Shown: positions 56,602 to 64,000 of the stretch, in pieces
How the letters are laid out: each line of letters starts with the position of its first letter
How positions within the stretch are numbered: position 1 is the stretch's first letter
The notes under the pieces: model-generated
Databases searched by the model: none
Told to the model about the DNA's origin: nothing
Seen by the model: the letters and a program-made list of their open reading frames with translations, nothing else
Translations under genes and position numbers: made by a program
DNA from: Tomocerus qinae
Lineage: Eukaryota; Arthropoda; Collembola; Entomobryomorpha; Tomoceridae
Direction: 5' to 3'
Assembly (NCBI GenBank): GCA_020055645.1
Contig: CM034547.1
Span: 2,790,001 to 2,854,000, forward strand
DNA length: 64,000 nucleotides

Positions 56602-56848
56602 CTCTCCTTTACCTGCCTATATATCTATGTATGTAACTATGTGTGGTAGGGTGAAAAGCGGGAGCAAATAAATATTTGTAACTAGTAGCCCCCAGCCAAA
56701 GCAGGACTCAATTTCGAAAGGTATGCAATGATCATGCGTATTGGACATACAAATATTTATTTGTTTTAAAATTACAAATATTTACTTGTTCCCGCTTTTC
56801 ACCCTACCACACATAGTTACATACATAGATATATAGGCAGGTAAATTT
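56602..56848. mobile_element. Palindromic element in a TA site, with empty-site copy elsewhere
   Basis: CCTGCCTATATATCTATGTA is mirrored at the right end; TA flanks both sides. The flanks joined together match the uninterrupted reverse complement of 51280-51335. Inside is one arm of a second inverted pair (56681-56765 against 56893-56975, GGTATGCAATGATCATGCG), and a third diverged copy of that block lies at 57175-57255. A Tc1/mariner-type MITE is likely. Confidence 0.7.
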
Positions 56849-57344
56849 ATTGCTCTATCTAAAACGGTGGTTATAAAATAGATTTTGAAACAAACAAATA
56901 TTTGTATGTCCAATACGCATGATCATTGCATACCTTTCGAAATTGAGTCCTGCTCTGGGGGCTACTAGTATTATTAATATTATAATCGTAGACTTGAAAA
57001 ATTTTCGTGTCTATAATATTTCCATCTATGTATGTACGGGTGGTAAGGTGTTCCCAAAAGCAAAATGCGTACGTGTTCATATTTTACATGAAAATAAACT
57101 ACGCTTTGTGTTAATATTAATTAGCATAATTTGAAAATAAACCAAAATGTTGAACGCGTATAGTAAATATTTCGAAATTCAATATCCAATACACATGATT
57201 GTCGCCTACCTTTCGAAATTAAGTCATGTATGCTGCGAGCTACTAGTATTTATATAATATTATATGGGAAGTAACGCAAGATTTCCTTGCAACTTTGTCG
57301 CCAAAATGCCAAAAATTCAAGATGCCTATCCCAGATATGCTTAC

Positions 57345-57537
57345 AAGAGTCCGTGAACTCGGTTTCTAGGGTTGGTTTGAGGGTAGAACCATCCAGGGGA
57401 TCCTGGTTGTTTGTTAGAAATCTTCGGTGAGGGACTTCCTCGATTTTTATCCGGGATTACCCTAATTGGCAAGTCTTGTTTTTGGTGTTTGGGCAGTTTG
57501 TCCTTCTCATCCGTTTTGAATAGCACAGGATATGGAC
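57345..57537 (-). CDS. Large repeat-protein gene, exon C
   Basis: Minus strand, acceptor AAATGTTTTCTAG, phase 1 in; donor GTAAGC after 57345, phase 2 out. It encodes about 64 residues: a Lys-rich linker (FKTDEKDKLPKHQKQDLP), then RVIPDKNRGSPSPK, then GWFYPQTNPRNRVHG, the first half of a module. The second half (PVQFQPDNP) opens exon D, so one module is split by the intron. The short frame seen before is this exon plus a stop created by the donor. Confidence 0.7.
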
Positions 57538-57539
57538 CT

Positions 57540-58020
57540 AGAAAACATTTAGAAATAGAAATGCCTTTCTGTTTACAAATGGTCCAGTTTTCAACTAAGC
57601 CTTCAGAATATTAGTCGAGCTAGCATTAGCTTATTTATTGGCATTTTCTTGCAATTCTTTTTATTTTTTGTTAGCGTTACCTTTGCATTTTATAGTAAAA
57701 CTATAAGTTAATTTTTTTAAAGTAAATTTTAAGCCTTTCTAAAAACCTACAGCAAGCCGTAACAGAAGCTCGCCTAGTAAAGGGGACCCTGTGCACATTT
57801 TTGCATGGTAGAATAATAGCAGAAGTAGTTAGAAATTTTGATTACTAGTGTAGAGGGCTGACTTCGATATCGCTTGCAGGTAGAGTCCAAAACCAATGAT
57901 GCCAAACTAGGATGCTTCAAAATGTAGTGTGTACTTTCGTGAACTGAATTTTGTGTAAAAACACGGTTTTATTTATGCTAAAATAATAGGCACACATACA
58001 CATAAAATACACAATAAACA
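57540..58020. other. Intronic; dispersed repeat at 57745-57830
   Basis: The phrase AAACCTACAGCAAGCCGTAA with GTAACAGAAGCT and CACATTTTTG recurs at about 58978-59045. No gene. Confidence 0.4.
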
Positions 58021-58255
58021 CAAGATTCGTCTATATGGTAACAGGTTAGTCGGTCCGGTAGTTGACAAATTAAAAATTCACTTTTGTCACTTCTGGAGGA
58101 CAAATCCTATAATTTGTCCTCCACTGCTTGGATAGGATAAAGGACTGCCATTGCTAACTACCATGGTGATTACAGGCAGGTAAATATGGATGTGAAAAAA
58201 GTGAACTTTTAATTTGCCAACTCCCGCACCAACTAACCTGTTTAGACGAATCTTG
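58021..58255. mobile_element. 235-bp TIR element with a 9-bp target duplication
   Basis: Ends CAAGATTCGTCTA...AGACGAATCTTG. The perfect direct repeat CAATAAACA lies at 58012-58020 and 58256-58264. Arms of about 65 bp share AACAGGTTAGT and AAATTAAAAATTCACTTTT. An inner palindrome around GGACAAATCCTATAATTTGTCC marks the centre. A 9-bp duplication fits MULE-type elements. Confidence 0.75.
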
Positions 58256-58621
58256 CAATAAACAATTAATAGGTAAATTACAGGTAAGTAATTTCGGTAG
58301 CACTATTTTATAATTAATTGGGCAAATTAATTATAATCGGAGACCTCACACAAACGAACGTGCTTCTTCAATGGGGTTCCGCGTGCTACTGACTGAGAAA
58401 TGCTAGGCCAAAATCTTACCTTTATGTACTACATCTATAATAGGTAGGTAGGTAGGGCTAACCACTATAGATAGGTAGGTACTAGACAACATGACCACGT
58501 AGGGCTACACACTAATAGATAGGTAGGTACTAGACTTACATGCTATGCTAAAACTATTCTGCTCAACACTAAGATAGGTATAGGAGGCTGGCTGTGGGAA
58601 AGAAAGTAGGCTTTACTCCTT

Positions 58622-58677
<56 letters not shown>

Positions 58678-58722
58678 AGCGCATGAATGGATTAACGAGA
58701 TTCCCACTGTCCCTCTCTACTA
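58622..58722 (+). rRNA. 28S rRNA gene fragment (about 100 bp, dispersed)
   Basis: The segment from CGGGAGTAACTATGACTCTC through TTAAGGTAGCCAAATGCC, TTAGTGAAGCGCATGAATGG and CGAGATTCCCACTGTCCCT matches the highly conserved 28S large-subunit region that holds the R2 retrotransposon target. From memory of that region there are two or three differences. The flanks are not rDNA, so it is an isolated fragment, not a functional rRNA gene. Confidence 0.75.
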
Positions 58723-58786
58723 CATGTAGAAGTGTAGGGACGAGTGAAAAGCTCAATCACAGGGAAAAGACCAGACTATTTCGAAC

Positions 58787-58890
58787 TTACACGTCTTGTC
58801 TGCCTGTAGAGATCCCAAACTCAGACAAGGGGCAAGACGAGACGGTTTCGAACTTACAAGTCTTGTCTCCCCATGTAGATACCAAAATGC
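58787..58890. repeat. Short tandem duplication after the 28S fragment
   Basis: TTTCGAACTTACACGTCTTGTC and TTTCGAACTTACAAGTCTTGT form two adjacent units of about 70 bp, each followed by a TGTAGA(G/T)A(T/C) CC(A/C)A phrase. Upstream (58440-58535), microsatellite-like GGTAGGTAGG and TAGATAGGTAGGTACTAGAC repeats occur. Confidence 0.5.
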
Positions 58891-59109
58891 AATAACGAGG
58901 TTTCTCCAACTAGCTCTATTTTGATTGCTAAAATGAATAGTTTAAAATGGGCTATATTTGGCTATCAAAATAAAAAAAACCTACGGCAAGCCGTAACAGA
59001 AGCTGGCTTGAGTGTAGGGGAACATGTACACATTTTTGGTGGAATAATAATAGATTTATATTTATTAGTAAAATGTAATTCAAATTATATCAATATTTAT
59101 AATTATTGA

Positions 59110-60600
59110 AAAAATCTTCAAAATCAACAGAAAATCAAAATAGATTAATGTTGACTATCAAAATCAATAGAAAATCAAAATTCATTAATATTGAGTATCA
59201 ACATCAGAAGAAAATCTTATCAACTACTAATAATACTATGTCAATATAGTACTATTTATTCAGAGGAGTTTACTCCGATGTATGCGTTTACACTTTCTGT
59301 CTGTCTGTCTGTCCGTCCTTATCCGCAATAACTTTCGAACGGTTTAAGTTAGACAATTCAAATTTTCAGGATACATCATTAAGGTAAAATGTAGGTCTGA
59401 GTTCGTATATGAGCAGGATCGGTCACATCCCCTGACTGGGGGAAAGGGTTGAAAATTTCAATTGGCGATAACTTTGGAACGGTTATACCTAAACTACTCA
59501 AATTTTCAGGCACAATATTGAGGTAAAATGTAGGTCTGAGTTCGTATATGAGCAGGATCGGTCACATCCCCTGACTGGGGGAAGGGTTGAAAATTTCAAT
59601 TGGCGATAACTTTGGAACGGTTATACCTAAACTACTCAAATAAATTTCAATTGGTGTTACTTTGGAACGCGAAACTCCTCTGCTGTTATACCCCGTTTTG
59701 CAAATGTTTATTGTTATATTAGAATAGTATCTAAGTAGTATCTAGTGTGTCATGCGTTGGAAAGCAGTGACCAGTTCTCGACTGTGCCTACTGATATCGA
59801 TCTGATGACTGATGTATTGAACTATTGATTGTACTCATTTGACACTTTAATAAAGCAATATTATTATTATTATTATTATCAAAATTGATTAATATTATAT
59901 TCAATATCAAAAATAAATCAAAATTGATTAATATTCAATATTAAAAGTAAATCAAAATTGATTAATATTCAATATTAAAAGTAAATCAAAATTGATTAAT
60001 ATTCAATATCAAAAGTAAATCAAAATTGATTAATAATTACGTATCAAAACGAAAAGAAAGTCTAAATTGATTAATATAATCAAAATGAAAAGAAATCAAA
60101 AGTGATTAATATTGACTATCAAAATGAAAGAATCAAAATTGTTTATTATTATCAAAATGAAAGAATCAAAATTGATTATTATTATCAAAATGAAAGAATC
60201 AAAATTGATTAATATTAAGTATAAAATCAATTCAAAATCGGTTAATATTAAGTATAAAATCAATTCAAAATCGGTTAATATTGACTATCAAAATGAAAGG
60301 ATATTAAAAAATCTAAATTTAACTATAAAATTAAATATAAATCCAAAATGGATTTATTTCCGTACTCTAATATTATTCGATTTTATTTGCTTTATTATAA
60401 AATCTCAAATTTGGTAGAAGCGGAGTGAAATATTTCATACTATTTACTAACAATTTATAGTAAACACCATTGAACTTTTTCATGACCCGTTTTTCTACTT
60501 TGACTATCAAAATGAAGACAAAGTAGCGCGCGGTATCTCACCAACCTATGGACCCATTTATAACAAATCAATGTAAGTCCCATAAAAATCGAAGTTGTCA
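59110..60600 (+). repeat. Satellite-plus-tail element, decayed and split copy
   Basis: Units of AAATCAAAATTGATTAATATT type at 59110-59220 and 59880-60290, then a tail (60300-60600) with GGATTTATTTCCGT and TAGCGCGCGGTATCTCA as in the other two copies. Between the two array parts lies 59265-59700, which holds a direct duplication of about 137 bp (two copies of TGGCGATAACTTTGGAACGG with GTCTGAGTTCGTATATGAGC), a different dispersed repeat. Confidence 0.6.
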
Positions 60601-60699
60601 GGTATAAAACATTTTTAACCTGCATTTTGATATTCTCTTGTGGTTTCTATGCAGGCTCGATGAGCGTCTTTAAAGTAAACAAATAATGTCATTTCTAAC

Positions 60700-60996
60700 C
60701 TTGAGGCGGGATCTTCATTTTTCCATTTAAAACTACGCCCTTCGGAGCGTCTGGAATAAATTTCCCAGGGCATGATTGTTCCCGTGTGGGTGGAGATGTC
60801 CCATCAGGAAAAAATTTAGAATATTTTTTATTCTTTATTGGAAAGTAGATGCCCCGGATGGGGGGGTTGGTGTCACTTTCGAATGTCCCTGGAAATCCTC
60901 CCCCGTTTGGGATGATTTCAAATGTCGGTGCTTTCCCAGGATTTTGTGGCGTGAATTTCCCGTGCACAGGGTAGCCAGGAAGATATTTGTCAGGAT
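60700..60996 (-). CDS. Large repeat-protein gene, exon B
   Basis: Minus strand. The acceptor (AATTTATATGCAG) and donor (GTTAGA) both leave phase 1, so the exon is symmetrical. About 99 residues: PDKYLPGYPVHGKFTPQNPGK, then GGFPGTFESDTNPPIRGIYF, a Lys-rich linker, SKFFPDGTSPPT, CPGKFIPDAPKGVVLNGKM. It carries two module-like units and one Cys. A frame extending upstream past the acceptor lacks the motif and is intron. Exon A is only 135 bp away. Confidence 0.7.
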
Positions 60997-61131
60997 CTGC
61001 ATATAAATTATAATGTCCTATTGTTTGAGCCAAGCACTGCAGTTGTGGATAAAGCCATAATATTTTGAAATTGATATATCTCATTAGTACTCTCCATGTT
61101 GTTATATAATACTATATATTGACTACTTTAC

Positions 61132-61239
61132 TGAATATTCCTTTGGTGGTTTCCAGTGGCTGGAATGTTCCGAGATATCTGTCGTCATCTAAGTACAATT
61201 GACCAGGGTCGTTTTGATCTTTCTGAGGAACAAATACTC
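61132..61239 (-). CDS. Large repeat-protein gene, exon A (most upstream found)
   Basis: Minus strand, too short for an obvious open frame. Acceptor TACTTGTTTAG; donor GTAAAG; phase 1 in and out. It encodes about 36 residues: GVFVPQKDQNDPGQLYLDDD, then YLGTFQPLETTKGIF, in the style of the downstream module. The splice to exon B restores an Asn codon before PDKYLPG. Because it starts with an acceptor, at least one more exon lies upstream, in the last 2.7 kb or beyond the window. Confidence 0.6.
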
Positions 61240-61581
61240 CTAAACAAGTAGAAATATTTAATATTTTTATTGCTTTATTATATCACTACATTGATATAGT
61301 TTTACCAACAAAATCAGTCTCACAAAAGCTGTTACAAAGTTTCGAGTGGAAAAGTAGAGGGAATGTGAAAAACAGTAAAATGGGAGGAAATGACCTTTAT
61401 TAATTTGACTGTGACTTAAGCATAACGAACGCTGCATGATGTCACTTTTCCTCCTCTATTCCATTCCTAGCCCCAATATTAAGGCTTCCCACTTTTGGCT
61501 GCGATGAGAACAGGTTACAGAGTCAACTTACAGCTTTGAGACAGTTTTTTTATTAATTTTTGAAAATAAAAAAATTGAGTA

Positions 61582-62076
61582 CTGTTACAATTATCGCTAA
61601 GCGATATTTTTCAAATAATAACCGCAGTGAAAATCGCTTCTGATTGGTCGATGCATTTTTGAAATTGACCAATCAGAGCACAGGATTCCATAGCAAAATT
61701 TTATATGATTTTCATAAATCATTCCCAAGGGAAATATTTATTTTAACACTGAACTTTGAACTACAGACTTGTTATAGGATAGGAAAATACGGACTCACAC
61801 TTTTAGCATAATCGCAAACTAATACACTGCACTCAACTCTATGATGCTTACTTGCTGAACAGAGCAACTGTTTGCATGTGTTACAATTGATTATTACTTC
61901 ACTAAGCAGTGTTAAAATAAATATTTCCCTTGGGAATGATTTATGAAAATCATATAAAATTTTGCTATGGAATCATTTGCTCTGATTGGTCAATTTCAAA
62001 AATTCATCTACCAATCATAAGCGATTTTCACTGCGGTTATTATTTGAAAAATATCGCTTAGCGATAATTGTAACAG
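61582..62076. mobile_element. TA-flanked foldback MITE (mariner-like), full copy
   Basis: 495 bp, ends CTGTTACAATTATCGCTAAG mirrored; TA at 61580-61581 and 62077-62078. Arms match 5292-6422 through GAAAATCGCTTCTGATTGG and ATTTCCCTTGGGAATGAT. Shorter than copy 1 because it lacks the nested insertion. Confidence 0.8.
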
Positions 62077-62284
62077 TACGAATTTACATTGAGATGCGAA
62101 ATATGCTGTCTTTTTCCTAATTCTAATTTTAAATTGGAAAAAAGGCTGTCAAGTGCCCTAGTACTTTCTGCAGTCTTTCGAATAAGCTGCTCCACACATA
62201 TGTACGCTTATCCGAAAAGCTTATCTCATCGCAGGGAGATTTCCCTACTCAATGCATTACAGGGAAAGATGCGAGTTCATTCAT

Positions 62285-62485
62285 TAGTAACGTACATCGA
62301 CTCCCAAATGGTCCCAAGCAATCTATTTTTCTATTCAATTGGAAGAACAATGAATCATATTATGGTACTACACAAAAGGCTTGCTTCGACCAGAACTCGA
62401 AGCCGAGAACTGTACTATGAGACTACCACACTGCGGGTACGATTTCATACGCGAAGCCCACTACTATTTGCCGACTGATGAATAG
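62285..62485 (+). pseudogene. Coding fragment, plus-strand arm of an inverted pair
   Basis: A frame reads NGPKQSIFLFNWKNNESYYG, then TQKACFDQNSK, before a stop at TGA near 62418. The mirrored copy at 63408-63620 is open further. Both may derive from one exon of an unrecognised secreted or membrane protein. The first copy is truncated. Confidence 0.4.
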
Positions 62486-62574
62486 TATGTACTTAACATA
62501 TTGAGCTGAATGCAAATGATGTAATGACTGAATAGCCGAATGTGATGACTGTATACTGTACTCGTAAATTTTTA

Positions 62575-62950
62575 AATTTAATCGTAAATTTTGGAATTTA
62601 ATCGTAAATTTTGGAATTTAATCGTAAATTTTGGAATTTAATCGTAAATTTTGGAATTTAATCGTAAATTTTGGAATTTAATCGTAAATTTTTGAATTTA
62701 CTCGTAAATTTTTGAATTTACTCGTAAATTTTTGAATTTACTCGTAAATTTTTGAATTTAATCGTACATTTTGGAATTTAATCGTACATTTTGGAATTTA
62801 ATCGTAAATTTTGGAATTTAATCGTAAATTTTGGAATTTAATCGTAAATTTTGGAATTTAATCGTAAATTTTGGAATTTAATCGTAAATTTTGGAATTTA
62901 ATCTTACATTTTGGAATTTACTCGTAAATTTTGAAATTTAATCGTAAATC
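62575..62950. repeat. 20-bp tandem satellite, about 19 units
   Basis: The unit TCGTAAATTTTGGAATTTAA has sub-variants (TTTTTGAATTTAC, TACATTTTGG) grouped in blocks, showing block-wise spread. Third array of period 20 in the window. Confidence 0.9.
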
Positions 62951-63404
62951 CGCATTTCGGCTATACATTCATCCGTATTTCGGCTGTAGTCATTTACATT
63001 CCGATATGCGGTCGTCCTTATTTGGCTATACTGTCATTTACATTTCAGCTGTACTGTCACCCTATGTAGGCATTCAGTTATATGTGGCCCGGTCTAACGT
63101 CAATGTCTTAACGACAGCTGTTTACAAAAATTAGATTTTAGTGTCATCAAATACAGAAAAAAATTCTCTACATTAAAAAAATTCGAAATTTTTAAACCAC
63201 TTTTAGTATTTTTAATTTATAAAACAAAGTAAAGCATTCCAGATGAGAATTCATTATTGCTTTACTATGTTGTTGATGAGTACGTATGCTTAATAATATG
63301 AATGGTTAAAATGAGCGACGCGCCTTGTATTAGCTTTTTTCCGCGTTAGAAGTTAATGTCGTAAGGAGTTTTACGTCAGATCGCGAAACATATGGTCATT
63401 GAGC

Positions 63405-63620
63405 TCAATCTGTAATCAAGTAAGTAGCATTCATCGGTCGGCAAATCGTAACGTGCTTCGGATATGAAATCGTACCCGCAGAGTTGTAGTGTAGTTGGAC
63501 CTCACACGTTGTTTTTATCGGCTTCGAGTTCTGGTCGAAGCAAGCCTTTTGTGTAGTACCATATGATTCATTGTTCTTCCAATTGAATAGAAAAATAGAT
63601 TGCTTGGGACCATATACCAA
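63405..63620 (-). CDS. Unrecognised Cys-containing fragment, minus-strand arm
   Basis: A 71-residue frame: YGPKQSIFLFNWKNNESYG, TQKACFDQNSKPIKTTCEVQ, LHYNSAGTISYPKHVTICRP and a final Asn-Ala-Thr-Tyr. Three spaced cysteines and two N-glycosylation-type sites (NES, NAT) would suit a secreted domain. It is nearly identical to the reverse complement of 62285-62485. It lies upstream and on the same strand as the large repeat-protein gene and could be an earlier exon, but no splice pair was confirmed. It could equally be a captured exon in a foldback element. Confidence 0.35.
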   Translation of the reverse strand: MVYGPKQSIFLFNWKNNESYGTTQKACFDQNSKPIKTTCEVQLHYNSAGTISYPKHVTICRPMNATYLITD

Positions 63621-63774
63621 ACGCTATGTTACCATGGTTACAAACTCATTTCACCATAGCTACCTTTTTGAACGGCCCGTTTTGAACCTGTGTTCAAAGT
63701 TCAAAGGGTGAACAGGGATCTAGTCCTTAATTCTTACCTTTACTTCTATACTTTTTTCAATCAATGGGAAATCA

Positions 63775-63943
63775 AGCAAGTATCCAGGAATTTGGCCTGG
63801 GGGGCCGCACCAAAATATATTAGTAAAACTATGGCATATTCGCGCGAAGAGCGAATGTTTTTTGGATTTTTAACCTTTTTTGGCCAAAAAGTCAGCTAGG
63901 CATATTCCCTCCCGGCGCCCCCTCTGGATACTGCTTGGTGTGA
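63775..63943 (+). repeat. Dispersed repeat of about 170 bp, copy 2
   Basis: Inverted relative to 41855-42025; see shared CCTTTTTTGGCCAAAAA, TATTCGCGCGAAGAGCGAAT and CCTCTGGATACTG. The 69-residue frame across it is not credible as a gene. Confidence 0.55.
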
Positions 63944-63944
63944 A

Positions 63945-64000
63945 CAGTGTACAAAATTTACCACTTTTTAGCCTTTTTTACCATCACAGTGGTAAAAATG
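63945..64000 (+). mobile_element. hAT-type element end, cut by the window edge
   Basis: Begins CAGTGTACAAAATTTACC and continues with TTTTTACCATCACAGTGG as in 11369-12011. The candidate duplication on the left is GGTGTGAA (63937-63944). The rest lies outside. Confidence 0.7.

Noticed and set aside
62089-62478. 129-codon plus-strand frame
   Set aside because: It reads the inverted-pair fragment in a different frame from the one conserved between the two arms.

Overview
The window looks like AT-rich nuclear DNA of an animal, most likely an arthropod. The evidence is spliced genes with GT-AG introns, decayed PIF/Harbinger and P-type (THAP) transposons, a run of TTAGG-like units (the usual arthropod telomere motif) at 38226-38278, a 28S rDNA fragment at 58622-58722, and dozens of palindromic MITE-like elements. 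Nothing in it looks bacterial or viral. The species cannot be named from the sequence alone.

Host genes. The main find is a minus-strand gene covering at least 26568-61239. By hand I chained eight exons: 61132-61239, 60700-60996, 57345-57537, 48437-49945, 43173-43695, 41156-41779, 28368-28966 and 26568-27015. Each has usable GT/AG sites, reading phase is kept across all seven introns, and the chain ends in a stop codon. It encodes about 1,430 residues of a proline-, glycine- and aspartate-rich repeat protein whose 5' end is not found. I do not recognise the family. Its introns hold most of the mobile DNA on the right-hand side, including a 12 kb intron with a Harbinger element inside a P-like foldback element. 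A second, plus-strand gene fragment (14832-15397 joined to 15988-16290) encodes a protein with two diverged copies of a domain of about 65 residues; the repeat alignment runs straight across the predicted splice.

Layout. 1-8.4 kb: nested inverted-repeat elements and a 42-bp minisatellite. 8.4-14.7 kb: a Harbinger C-terminal remnant, a hAT-type element with an 8-bp target duplication, and a satellite-plus-tail element. 14.8-16.3 kb: the plus-strand gene. 17-19.3 kb: a P-type transposase relic with two 21-bp arrays. 19.6-23.0 kb: a decayed two-gene Harbinger element. 23.1-26.1 kb: a foldback with a THAP domain in each arm, then another inverted-repeat element. 26.6-61.2 kb: the large gene with its TE-filled introns. 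61.5-64 kb: a TA-flanked MITE, a 20-bp satellite, an inverted pair of a coding fragment, and a hAT-type end cut by the window edge.

Mobile elements. Every transposase gene seen here is interrupted by a stop, a frameshift or an internal deletion, so none is likely to be autonomous as written. Several insertions can be dated against each other because their target duplications or empty-site copies survive. No computation was run: all repeats, splice sites and target duplications were read by eye.
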